A DNA stretch of 64,000 nucleotides from Chinchilla lanigera (GCF_000276665.1 NW_004955487.1:6384464-6448463); one strand, 5' to 3'. Numbered from the stretch's first letter, positions 33,217 to 43,934 are shown. Notes: generated by a model not told the origin, from the sequence alone. Translations and numbers: made by a program.

Positions 33217-36200
33217 CAATTGCTCTTGTATTACTTATGGTTATCTTCAAAGTAGTTGCTCAGATTACCAGATATAGGTATGCAAGATTGATTAAACAAT
33301 TAAACATTAGCTGTTCCTTTCAATAACTAATAGAAATTTGTAGTACAATTATCTTAGCTATCTTGTCTATATATACATATTTTTTTTCTTTCCTTCTTTC
33401 TTTTCTGCTTTCCCTCATCCCAGTTTTTCTTTCCTATTGAGCAGTTTCTTTCTCTTTCACAATATCTATTGTACCTTTCAGATTTTATTTATGCTTTTAC
33501 ATTTTTACACTAGGGAGACAATATGATGTTTACACACGCAGGTCTGATTTATTTCACTTCTGAGTATGGTCTCTGGTTGCATCCATTTATCTATAAAAGC
33601 CTTGAGTTTATCTTTCTTTATAGCTGAGTAATACTCCATTGTATAAAAATACCACATCTTTTTTATCCTCCCCTTAGTTGATAGGTATTTGGGTTGTTTC
33701 CAACATTCTGCTATGACAAATTGTGCTTTGATAAACCTGGGTGCACATATGTCACTGTGGTATGATGTTTTTAATATGTCTGGGAAAATACCTGGAAAGG
33801 GAATAGATGGGTTAAATGGGATCTCTAAGCCTAATTTTTTGAGGAATCTCCAGACTGATTTCCAAAGTGGTTGCACCAGTCTACACTGCCACCAACAGTG
33901 GAGAAGTGTTCCTTTTCCTCCACAGCCCCTTCAGCATTTGTTATTGGTTGATTTCTTAATGATAACCATCCTTACTGGTATGAGATGGAATTTCAGTGTT
34001 GCTTTAATTTGCATCTCTTGAATGACCAATGATGTTGAACATTTTTTCATATATTTATTTGCTATTTGTATCTGCGAAGTTTGTATTCATCTCAGATTCA
34101 CATTTTTGGATTAGGTCTTTGAATTTGGGGGGGTCTGAGTTTTTTCAATTCTTTATATGTTCTAGATATAAGTCCTTTCTCTGAGGGATATTTAGTTAAA
34201 ATATTTTCCCACTCTGTGTGTTGTCTTTTCACTCTGTTGGTGATTTCTTTTGATATACAAAAGCTTTTTAATAAGATGAGATCCCAGTTGTTGATTCTTT
34301 GAAGTGTTTCCTGTGCAGTTTGGGTTTTGTTCATGAAGACTGTGCCTACTCCTATGCCTTCAAGATTTCAACCTCCTTTCTCTTCCAGCAGATTTAGTGT
34401 TTCTGCTTTCATATTTAAATCTGTGATCCATCTTGACTTTAGTTTACTACATGGTGATAGACATGGGTCTAGTTTTGGCCTATGGCATGTAGAGAGCCAG
34501 TTTTTCTAGCACCATTTATTAAAGAGACTATATTTTTTCCAGTGAACATGTTTTGCCCCTTTGTCAAAGATAAGGTGGCTAAGTGTGTTTGTAGCTGTGT
34601 CCGCATCTTCTAATCTGTTCCACTGGTCCTTAGGTCTATTTTTTTGCCAGGACCATGCTGATTTTATTACAGTAGCTTTGTAGTATAATTTCAAGTCAAG
34701 GATTTTGATGCCTCCTGACTTGTCTTTGTTGCCCAGGCTTGCCTTGGCTATTCTAGGTCTCTTCTGGTTCCAGATGTAGTTTAAGAGTGTTTTTTCTAGT
34801 TCTGTGAGGTATGATGATGGTATTTTGATTGGGATTGCATTAAATCTGTATAACAATTTTGAAAGTATGGTCACTTCCAGGATGTTGGTTCTTCCTATTC
34901 ATGAGCAAGGGATATCTTTTCATCTTCTGATATCCTCTTCAAACCTTTTTCAAAGGAGTAAGTGTAATTTCCAATATAGACATCTTTTACCTCCTTTGTT
35001 AGATTGATTCCTAAATATTTCATTCTTTGGATGCTAGTGTGAAGGGTGTGGTTTCCCTGATTTCTCTCTCAATAAGTTTGCTGTTTGTGTAGAAGAATGT
35101 TATTGATTTTTGAGTATTGACTTTGTATCCAGCTGCACAGCTGAATTTGTTTATTAACTCTAGAAGTCTTTTGGTGGAGCTTTTGGGGTCTTCTATGTAG
35201 AGTTTCATGTCATCTGTGAATAATAATTCCACTTCTTCCTTTCCTATCTTCATTCCTTTTATTTCTCTCGCTTTTCTAGTTGCTCTGGCTAGTGTTTCTG
35301 GAACTATACTGAAAAGGAGTGGTGATAGTAGACACCCTTGTCTTGTTCCTGATTTTAGACTCAAAGCTTTTCATTTTTGTCCATTTAGTATGATGTTGGC
35401 TGTTGGTTTGTCATAGATGGCTTCGATCAGACTGAGATAAAAACCATCTATTCCAATTTTCTGTAGGGTTTTTATCATGACTGAGGGCTGGACTTTATCA
35501 AAAGCTTTTTTTCTGCATCTCTTGAGATGATCATGCAATTTTTGTCTCTGGCTCTGTTGATATGGTGTATTACTTTTATTGATTTGTGTATGTTGAACCA
35601 TCCCTGCATTCCTGGGATAAATCCCACCTGGTCATGGTGTATAATCTTCTTGAGGATTTGTTGACTTCTGTTTGCTAGTGTCTTATTGAGGATTTTTGCA
35701 TCTATGTTTATTAGGAAGATTGGCCTATAGTTCTCTTTTTTGATTTTATCTTACTCTGGTTTTAGTATGAGTATAATACTTGCCTTCAGGAAAGTTAGAG
35801 AGTATTGCTTCCCTTTCAAATTCATTAAAGAGTTTGAAGAGTACTGGCATTAGATCTTCTCTGAATTTCTTGCAGAATTCAGCAGTGAATCTGTGAGGAC
35901 CTGGGCTTTTCTTTGTGGGTAAGTTTTTAATTACATTTTCAATCTGATTAACTGATATTGGCTTATTGAGAGTTTTTATATCTTCTTGATTCAGCTTTGG
36001 TAACTGATATGTATCTAGGAATCTGTCCATATCTTCTGTGTTTTCCATCCTATGAGAGTAGAGATTTTCAAAGTGTTTATTGATGATCTTCTGAATTTCA
36101 TAGGCTCTGCAGTGACTTCAGCTTATCATTCCTCAGTGCATGAATTTGAGTCTTTACTTTTTTTGATAAGGTTGGCTGAGGGTTTATCAATTTTATTTAC

Positions 36201-37195
36201 TTTTTCAAAGAACCAACTTTTCAATTCATTTATTCTTTGTATTGTTTTCCTAGTTTCCATTGTGTTAATTTCTCCTCTGATCTGTATAATTTCTTCCCTT
36301 CTATGGGCTTTGGGTTTGTCTTGCTCATCTTTTTCTAGAAGCTTGAGGGGTAACTAGATTTTTTTTTATCTGTGCTCATTCTGTTTTCCTGATGTGAGAA
36401 TTCACTGTTATAAATTTCCCTCTTAGGACAGCTTTCATAGCATCCCATAGGTGTCAGTATGCTGTGTCTGCATTCTCATTTAGTTGTAGATAATTTCTTT
36501 CTTTATTTCATCTGTGACCCATTGGCTGTTTAGGAGGGTATTGTTTTAATTTCCATGTGTTTATGGAGTTTTTGTGGTTTCTTTTACCATTAATTTCTAA
36601 TTTCATTGCACTATGGTCAGATACTATGCATGGGATAATTTCAATTCCCTTGCATCTACTGAAGCATGCTCTGTCAACTAGTATATGGTCCATTTTAGAG
36701 AACATTCCATGTGCAGCTGAGAAGAATGTGTGTTCTGATGACGTTGAGTGGAGCAGTCTAAAAGCACCCACTAAGTCCATTTGTTCAAATGTTTGGTTCA
36801 GTTCTGTTATTTCTTTCCTGATTTTTTGTCTAGTTGATCTATCTCTTTGTGATAATGGAGTATTGAGGTCTCCCATTACAATTGTGTTATTGCCTCTTTG
36901 ATTTTTCATGTCTATCAATAATTCTCTTATATAGTTGGGTGCTGCTGTAGCTGGTGCATATACATTTATGATTATCTCTTCCTCTTGAAGTTTCCCCCTA
37001 ACAAGTATGTGGTGATCTTCTTTATCCCTCTTGATCATTCTTGAGTTGAAGTTGACATTGTCTGCAAAAAGAATAGCTACTCCTGCTTTTTTTTGGTTCT
37101 AGTTGTGTGGAATATTGTTTTCAATCCTCTGATTTTCAGTCTATGAATTTCTTTTGCATTAAATGCGTTTCTTATATACAGCATAGTATTGGATC

Positions 37196-37375
37196 TTGTT
37201 ACTTTTTTTGTTTTTGTTTTTTTTTGTCTTTTTTTTTGAGACAGGGTCTCACTTTGCAGTTCAGGCTTGCCTTGAGCTCACTTTGTATCCCAGGCTGGCC
37301 CCAAACTCACAGCAATCTTCCTGCTTCAGTCTCCCAAGTGCTGGGATTACAGGAATGTGCCACTGTGCCCGGCAC
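37196..37375 (-). repeat. B1-like SINE in L1 ORF2, antisense
   Basis: 'tttgagacagggtctcact', 'ctttgtatcccaggctggc', 'gtgctgggattacaggaatg' and 'gccactgtgcccggc'. It retains much of the B1 consensus and is younger than the L1 it interrupts. Confidence 0.9.
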
Positions 37376-37468
37376 TTTTTTTTTTTTCTTCTGGTACTGG
37401 GAATCAAACACACGACCTCGCACTTGCCAGGCAGGCACTGTGCCACTGAGCTAAATCCCCAGCCCCTT
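37376..37468 (-). repeat. ID SINE in L1 ORF2, antisense
   Basis: 'ctggtactgggaatcaaac', 'cgcacttgccaggcaggc' and 'ctgagctaaatccccagccc' directly abut the B1-like SINE. Either one dimeric element inserted, or one inserted next to the other. Confidence 0.92.
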
Positions 37469-37689
37469 GGATCTTGTTTCTTCATCCACTCTGCCAGCCT
37501 GTTTCTTTTCATTGGTGAATTGAGGCCACTGATGGTTATAAGTGTTATGTACTGGCTTATGGTGGTCATGGAATTTTCTGTTGTTGGTTCCCTGCTTTTC
37601 CCCTCTGCTTAGTTGCTTGTCCTACCTGGTATTTTTTTTTTTCCCTGTTTTTCTTGGAATTGTGGTCATTCTTTTTCTCTGTCTAGAAT

Positions 37690-38700
37690 ATCTTTGAGTA
37701 CTTTTTGTAGCATTGGTTTGGTGTTCATAAATCTCTTCAGTTATTCTTTGCCATGGGAGTATCTTATTTCTCCATTAATTTTGAAAGATAGTTTTACAGT
37801 GTACATCAATCTGGATTGGAAGTTGTTTTCTTTCAGGACCTGCAATACTTCACTCCAAACTCTTCTTTTTTATTTTGAAGAGAAAACATCAAAATAACAA
37901 AAACAAAACAACATAAAAACTATAAAAATGATACAGAATTTAAGGAAAACCCATCAGAATCATGGCAGACTTCTTAGCACAAACCCTCAAGTCAAGAAGA
38001 GCTTGGAATACTTCAAGCTTTTCTTTATAGATGATCTGTTTCTTTTCTTTTTTAATACTCTGTTTTTGTGCTGAATTTCTGAAATCTTGATTTTATATGT
38101 CTTGGTGTAGCTTTACTTTGGTCATGAATGTTTGGAATTCATAAAGATGCTTCATTTATTTGTATGCCAAATTCTTTTTCTACACTTGAGAAGTTTTATG
38201 CCATTATTTCTGTGAAGATTTTTTTAAATGTCAGTTGTGCTATCTCCAGCTTTCTTATTGACCCCAATCAATCTTATGTTATTTTTCTTTCCTTCATCTT
38301 GTAGCTGTTGGATTGATTTTTCATGGTCTCTTTCTAATTTTAAGATATCTTTCTTTTCATTATCACTAGCTGTAGTTCTGTCTTCATGCTCTGAAATCAA
38401 AGCCTTCCCTTGTTCAACCTGTTGCATATACTTTCAGTCTCTTGGATTTATGTTTGAATCTGTTTCCTGGATTCCATTTATTTTCTATGCTGAGCATTAT
38501 TTGTTTCCATCATTTTTCTAAGCTCATCTATTCTTTTATCTGTGTCTTTTCTAATATCTTTGATTTTAAGTGTTTCTTTCTGTATCTGAGAAATTATTTT
38601 CTCCATAATTTTTCTACTATTTTTTCACTTCTGCTGCTATCATTGCAGAAAGTTCCAGTGTTTGATTTCCAATTTCATCTATCTTCTTTAGTTCTGGGCT
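37690..38700 (-). pseudogene. L1 ORF1 relic
   Basis: ORF1 encodes the RNA-binding, trimer-forming chaperone of the L1 particle. The minus strand shows a Lys/Glu-rich, coiled-coil-like piece at 38427-38224 ('KLERDHEKSIQQLQDE') ending in 'NNIRLIGV', which resembles the start of the ORF1 RNA-recognition domain. The C-terminal region lies at about 37868-37690 ('NNFQSRLMY', 'KINGEIRYS'). Between them, at 37942-38015, the expected domain ('GKPIRIMADFLAQTLK') is present but runs on the plus strand, so a local inversion or nested insertion has broken the gene. Confidence 0.88.
37868..38015 (+). other. Rearranged segment inside L1 ORF1
   Basis: 37868-37941 is a near-copy of the L1 3' UTR block at 33136-33216. 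37942-38015 is an ORF1 piece in opposite orientation to the rest of the element. Its far end overlaps, by about 15 bp, the ORF1 sequence just left of 37868 ('agaagagcttggaat' versus the reverse of 'cactccaaactcttct'). Confidence 0.75.
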
Positions 38701-39439
38701 TGTCCTGGGTGGGTTGGGGGTCTGAGGTTGCATTTTGCTTCTGCATCTTGTCATTTTCTATTTCTTCTTTTATATTTTGTTCTCTATGTTGATACTTACC
38801 AGTTCCTTATGATATATAGCTTTATTGCTAGTACTTAGGTTTCCTTAGAGGATGTCTGTTCTTCTAGGATGTAGGTGGTTTCTTATAGCTATCCTAAGGC
38901 CCTAGCTTCCCAATTTGTGAAGAATGCAAGAATAATAATTGGCTCAGCTCCCAATCCGTTGGCACTGGGTTGTGGTGGTGATTATGACCTTATACAGTCA
39001 CAGTGTATCGTACAGTGGAGAAAAACTTCTTATAACATGTATGACATCCTTGCTAAAGTAGTACAGTTAGTAATAATAGTTTCAAGTACAGCTTAGCTAC
39101 TGATAAACTAGGTTAACCATTAACCTGTTACCTCTGACCACAGGAGTAAACTCTAAAATTATGTAATAAAATCAAACATATACTGTGCACTTGTATGCAG
39201 GGATTTTCCCCTTAGTCAGGTGATTTTACCCTTCTGTTGGGAGCAGGGAGATTAAGGTGGTTAGGAGATGGGCTAAAGCATTGAGTGAGATCAAATATAG
39301 TAGAGTCAGGGCTGGAGATTAAAGGATGATCACCCAAGTTTTAGGAAACTAGACACAGGAGGGAAAGAATAAAATGGAATTCAAAGGAGTAGTCAGAAAG
39401 GGCAGAGACAATGTTTATTCCCTTGAAAGTTTAAATTCA

Positions 39440-39625
39440 AGAAGTAGTTGGAGAAAGAGAGAAAGTGGGTCTATAGAAGAGAATGAAAAAAATGTAAGAA
39501 ACTTAAACATGGAAAAAAAAGAAAGTAAAAACAGAAAGAATGAAAATGAGCAGGAGAGAAGAAAGAAAAAGGAGAGGAGAGAAAGACAAGAGAGGGCAAA
39601 TGGAAAAGAAAGAAAAAGCCCCAAT
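39440..39625 (+). repeat. Purine-rich low-complexity tract
   Basis: Runs of GAAA/GGAGA type. They keep a 113-codon Lys/Glu/Arg-rich frame (39374-39715) open, which I treat as an artefact. Confidence 0.85.
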
Positions 39626-40019
39626 ACAAAAATAACTACTGAATATAGAAGAAAACAACATGACATCCAACCAGACAGGAGACGGATAGCCAATCAGACA
39701 AACAAGGGAGAATGAAAGTAGTAAAATACCTCTGATGTTTACAGCTCTGTGATAGTGTCCACATTTAATCCCAGAAATGTGTTAGGTATGGAGCTGATTT
39801 TGGCCTCTGGATGTGGGACCTGGGACTGGACTTCTGCTGGTGGAGTTCTCTGAAGTCCAACTACTGGTTCTTCACTGCTGCTTCAGACACTGCCATGCTG
39901 CTGCTCTCACCAATTACTCTGCTCTCCAAAGGTGTGTGTACCCATGCACCTGGGCTCTGGCTGTTGTCCTGGGTCTCAGGTCTTGGGGTTCCTGTCAGAC
40001 TACTGGACAGGCATGTGCC

Positions 40020-40180
40020 CTTACACTCCTATCAAAGACCCTGCTGTCCCCAAGACAATGGAGGAAGCACAGAGCACAGACTCACACTCCTTTAGCTGGC
40101 CCTGCCTTCCCAGAGGGGTGGAGGAAGCACTGAGCATGGACTCACTCTCTTCTAGCAGGTCCTGCATCACAGATAGAACC
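40020..40180. repeat. Tandem repeat with 60-bp period
   Basis: 'ggaggaagcacagagcaca' at about 40060 and 'ggaggaagcactgagcatg' at about 40120 are 60 bp apart. Upstream of each is a matching pair ('acactcctatcaaag...ccctg' and 'acactcctttagctggccctg'). A third partial unit starts near 40141. Confidence 0.75.
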
Positions 40181-40200
40181 CTAATGTAGTTATATAAGCA

Positions 40201-40381
40201 TGTTCTCTAAGGTATATATTGTATAATGTTCTCCCATGCAGAACAAATGAATTTTGGAAAATATCATCCCATCTGAGTCTGTTTATTCTCCTAAACTACA
40301 ACCAGTAGGGGAAAACAAAATCAGTAGGATGCCCTTCATGAGACCCCAGATAGCCTGCCTTCCATGCTAAGGTTATCTACA
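40201..40381. other. Unassigned sequence
   Basis: Nothing recognised between the L1 upstream region and the mariner copy. Confidence 0.4.
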
Positions 40382-40942
40382 AGGTGTAATAAAAAAATAC
40401 TTTGAATGTTTAAATTAAGAAAAAGTTGATTATAGTAGAAGATGTATTGCCATCCCCCTTCAAAATTCTCCCCGTGATTTCAAACACACTCATCCCATTG
40501 TCCTTGCTACTTTCTGCAGCAGCTCTGGAGTCCTCTTTCCTGAGTATTTTAATGAGTTGTGATAAAAAAAAAAATACAGTGAATGCTCTTGCTGAATGCC
40601 GTGCAACAGACAGACAAGCTTGCAAAAACATGATGCTGTGTCCTCGTCTACCTTAGTTACTGGATCCAGCACTGTGTGACTTCCACCCCCTCCCCAAAGT
40701 CAAAATGACCATGAAAGGGTGACATATGAGATCCAGTCAGGACACTGAGGCAGCCAGGACAATGCAGCAAAAGACCATCAGGAAAGAGGACTCTAGAGCT
40801 GCTGCAGAAAGAGACAATGATGGTGGAATGAGTGTGTTTGAAGCCAGGGGAAGATATATTTAGAGAGGTTCATGGCAATTTGTCTTTTACTGCAATATAT
40901 TTTAAACATTTACACACTGTATTTTCCAGTCACACTCCTGTG
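40382..40942 (+). mobile_element. Mariner-derived fold-back element, copy D
   Basis: Most complete copy. Its left end, 'aaggtgtaataaaaaaatac' with 'gaatgttta', mirrors the right end, 'ttacacactgtattttccag' with 'tcacactcctg'. The left arm (about 40382-40545) is the reverse complement of the right arm (about 40775-40942). For example 'ctgcagcagctctggagtcc' on the left matches 'ctctagagctgctgcag' on the right. Inside, a second terminal motif 'gagttgtgataaaaaa' with 'tacagtgaatgctc' (40553-40587) precedes the transposase C-terminal relic ('cactgtgtgacttcc', 'ggcagccaggacaatg'). Confidence 0.85.
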
Positions 40943-41079
40943 CGGCTGTGTTTCTCATATGAGTAGGAATTCAGGCTGGCTGGTGAGGATAGCAGGTGAA
41001 GTATGTGCAGTAGAACACACTAAAGAACCCTAGATCTTGATTGCAAATATACCCTACTTTCAGGTTGGGACTTCTGGGA
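40943..41079. other. Unassigned sequence
   Basis: Nothing recognised. Confidence 0.4.
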
Positions 41080-41250
41080 TGACCTCCAAATCTCTGGGAC
41101 TCTTTCTTTTTCAATACAGATCTGATCTCCCTGGGTCATTGTAAGATTCACAGGATAAACTCTGTAAAATGCTACCTAAACTGCAAAGTTAGTAGCGTAG
41201 AAGACATTAGTGAGTTAGAGTCCAAATTTAACCAACAGTCTTGTTAACTG
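41080..41250 (+). repeat. MIR-like fragment
   Basis: 'gggtcattgtaagattcac', 'actctgtaaaatgctacct' and 'aaagttagtagcgtagaag' loosely follow the 3' part of MIR. Low identity. Confidence 0.45.
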
Positions 41251-42951
41251 CTTTCTCTTTCCTGGTGACAATAACTATTCCTCTTCTTAATCTCCTTGTG
41301 GGACAGATGAGTAGGGTGTGAGTCTAAAACCCTGAGCAGCCTAGATTCTCTTCAGAAGTCACACCAGTGTCAACACTGAGCCTGCATTCCTGCCTTCCTC
41401 ATGAACACTCTGGTTCTGAGAAGCTGATAAACATCAAGAAGGAACTAATAACATCCTTGTCCCCAAGAACAGGTCCAACCTCCCTCTCCTGTTCTCTTTG
41501 CATTACCAATTTGAGAGTTTGTCTCTAATAGCATGGCCCTGAATTCATGGTTCTCCACTTCTCCCTCATCCCAGGGACAATTCCAGCCCTGTAATTGAAG
41601 TTCCAAAAAAATTGAAGTCATTTATCTCTAATGTAAAAAAAATAGAAATACTGTAACTTTTGGCAGAAAATCCCCCACAACAGCCCCAAATTATAATAAT
41701 TGTCTCTGCTTGTCTTCATTTGAGCAGCTGGGAAGATGGTCTGGTGGAACACAGCAATTTTCTAAATTCATAGAGTTAATTCACAAGAACAGCTGTTGGC
41801 TTTTGCAGTCCCCATGCTTCCTTATTTTCTATGAGAAACTAGACGAAGTCCAGGCGGTCAAGGCAGCCCAGAGGGATAGCAGGGATCTGACTCTGTGAAG
41901 TAGCAGCCCATTTTGTCCTGAGGGGAAACTACCTTCTTGAGATTGCCTGAAAAGTTATGAGAGATGTCTGAGTCCAGTTGGATCTGAGCATCCAGATCCC
42001 AGAGTCAGGGTGATTAGCAAATGCATTTATTTTTCAGAGTTTTGCAGGTGGGGACATGCAAGATGCAAAATGTCTGCCGGGGACCTGCCCCTTGCAGACA
42101 GTGCCTTCTGTGCTCTCTGGTGGAGGAGGGGATCAAAGGCGTACAAGATGCCTTGGGTGTCTGTTACAGGGCACTAATCTCACCCAGGAGGGCTTCACCC
42201 TTATGACCCTATCACCTCCTGGAGGTCTCACTTGCTGGTCCCACACCATGGAGATGAGCTCTCAATGCTTGCATTCCAGGAGCAGGGCTGCATTCAGAGC
42301 ACAGCAGGTGATGCAGGAAGCCCAAGCAGGTTTCCAGGTCTCCAGGGAAGGATGAGTGAGAGAGTTCTGGAAGACAGGACTTGGCCGTGAAGAGATTCCC
42401 AAGCGAGGCCACCTTGGGTCACATTGTGCTTCTGAACTGTTTCAACTTAAACCTGACTGCTGCCCATGGGGCCATCATGGGGCTTAGGTTATTTTTATTT
42501 CCCAGTAGAACTGTCAAAATATAATGTATTTTCAAAACCCACATGTACTGTAAGATAAAAATGAAGTGAGTTCTTAAGAATAGGAAGAGGATAAGTCTTG
42601 TCCAGCTTCTTGTGAGGGGATTCTGATCACTGTGTGGGGAGCAGCCCTACCACATGGGCGTCGTGTTCCCTTGCATCATCCTGTAGGCAGTTCAAGCCCC
42701 AAACCCTCACACGACTTAGCCCAACTCTGTCCACAGGAGTCTCAGTTCCTCAGAGTGTAAATTCCACCAGGGAATCTGTCCGTGAATGTCCTTTTTGATA
42801 CTCAAGGGGTAACAGGATGATACGATTATTATTTGAATTAAGAAAATGACTCATTACAGTAACAGACACGTTACTAAGAACAGTGGGATTGAGAGGGGAG
42901 CATTTTGAGCATTTGAAGGATGACTAATGGTAATGAGGTTTGCAAGGTAAT
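41251..42951. other. Unassigned sequence
   Basis: 1.7 kb with no recognisable repeat or exon. Short frames up to 99 codons (42056-42355) have no known domain. Confidence 0.4.
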
Positions 42952-42953
42952 AG

Positions 42954-42976
42954 ATTTATTTATTTATTTATTTATG
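42954..42976 (+). repeat. (TTTA)n microsatellite
   Basis: Five to six TTTA units, probably the reversed A-tail of the L1 fragment that follows. Confidence 0.9.
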
Positions 42977-43245
42977 CATGATTGGGACACGTGAAGACTA
43001 CTTTTATTGTGGGTATTTGGTGCATGTGCATAACACATCCTAATCCTTTTTACATCCTCTTCCCCCTCCCCCTCCCCCTTTCCCCCTTCCCTCCATCTCC
43101 TTGCTGTTTGCCAGGGATCTATCTCCCAGTCCTTTTGTATTTTTTATTTTGCCCTTTATTTTTACTTTGGATTTTTTGGGTGGGAGAAACCATAAGGTAT
43201 CCAAACTTGTGTGTCTGATTCACTTAACATTGTGTAACACATTTT
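42977..43245 (-). mobile_element. L1 3' fragment, antisense
   Basis: 'gtgcatgtgcataacacatc', a C-rich tract, and 'ccaaacttgtgtgtctgatt' with 'cacttaacattgtgt' are the antisense order of an L1 3' end. The C-rich tract (43061-43087) corresponds to the G-rich polypurine tract of the L1 3' UTR, also seen in sense at 23.85 kb. Confidence 0.75.
43061..43087 (-). other. G-quadruplex-capable G-run cluster
   Basis: The minus strand has four runs of five G separated by one to three A within about 27 bp. This satisfies the G-quadruplex pattern and lies inside the L1 3' fragment. Confidence 0.8.
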
Positions 43246-43319
43246 TAAACTTAAACATTCACTTTATTGGATGATCAAGCTTCATTGACCAAAACACTTA
43301 TGGAAATTTCTGCTAAATA

Positions 43320-43642
43320 AAAACATCATGTTGTATTCTCATCTAGCTTATTCACTGGAACTGGCACAGTGTGACTTCTGCCTCTTCCCCAAAGTCACAA
43401 TGACCAGGAAAGGGAAATGTTTTGAACCCATTCAGGACCTCAAGGAAGCCAGGTCAGGGCAGCTAAAGACCCTCAGGAAAGAGGACTCCAGAGCTGCTGC
43501 AGAAAGTGACAAGGACAGTGGGACAAGTGTGCTCAAAGTGAGGGGAGGATTTTGAGGGGATTCATGGCAATGAGTCTTTTACTGTAATCAATTTTTAAAA
43601 AATTTAGACACTCACCATACTTTTTGATCACATCTTCTAATT
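43320..43642 (+). mobile_element. Mariner-derived element, copy E
   Basis: The transposase C-terminal relic is intact enough to read 'CDFCLFPKVTM' and 'CFEPIQDL', followed by the shared frameshift. It ends with 'tcttttactgtaatcaat' and 'ttttttgatcacatcttc'. The left arm is absent. A lone terminal-repeat-like piece ('taaacattcactttattgg', about 43252-43270) in the right-end orientation lies just upstream. Confidence 0.8.
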
Positions 43643-43934
43643 TCATGTCTGGTCTGGGTCCATAGAATCTGTATTTTCATGTTATCAGCTAGATTAAGTC
43701 AGCACTGTCAGACTAAAATGGCCAAGGTTACTTTCCCAAATGCTGCCCACACCAGAACCAGTGCTGTTCTTAGTGAGCTGAGTTTCAGACTAGAGCTTGC
43801 TTATGGGAGTGGCAGCCTCACCACTGCATGGAGAATATCTGTAAAACATCAGAGCACAAACGATGTTGCCATAGTACAAGGAAGGCCATCTTATTTGGTT
43901 GCTTATTTGCTTATTAATTAACTAAATAATTTTC
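43643..43934. other. Unassigned sequence
   Basis: Nothing recognised. Confidence 0.4.

Larger units (their letters stand above)
33510..37569 (-). pseudogene. L1 ORF2 relic (endonuclease / reverse transcriptase)
   Basis: ORF2 of L1 makes a two-domain protein that nicks target DNA and reverse-transcribes the L1 RNA. The start is at 37569 ('MTTISQYITLITISGLNS'), similar to known ORF2 N-termini. A SINE interrupts it soon after. The endonuclease region (36508-37038) keeps 'MGDLNTPLS', 'DHILV' and 'SDHSAM', blocks of the APE-type active site. The reverse-transcriptase region (about 36048-34900) keeps 'SGTRQGCLLSPLLF'. The catalytic F/YADD block reads 'FTDD', an Ala-to-Thr change at 35.2 kb. The C-terminal region covers 34874-33505. 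Frame changes between these pieces, at roughly 36.1, 35.6, 35.3, 34.9 and 34.3 kb, show that it is dead. Confidence 0.92.
33000..38850 (-). mobile_element. Nearly full-length, inactive L1 retrotransposon
   Basis: Read on the minus strand, it holds ORF1 (about 38700-37690), ORF2 (from 37569 to about 33510) and a 3' UTR that reaches about 33000. A 270-bp SINE pair (37196-37468) lies near the start of ORF2. A reversed ORF1 segment plus a 3'-UTR-like piece lies at 37868-38015. Many stops and frameshifts make it non-autonomous. A likely 5' UTR extends to about 40200. Confidence 0.9.
38851..40200 (-). mobile_element. Probable L1 5' UTR / promoter region
   Basis: The region lies directly upstream of L1 ORF1 on the minus strand. 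It contains an A/G-rich tract (39440-39620) and a GC-richer part (39780-40180) with 60-bp tandem units. Assignment rests on position and on the fact that rodent L1s often carry tandem promoter monomers. No direct sequence match was made. Confidence 0.45.

Noticed and set aside
39374..39715. 113-codon Lys/Glu/Arg-rich frame
   Set aside because: Artefact of a purine-rich tract upstream of the L1.
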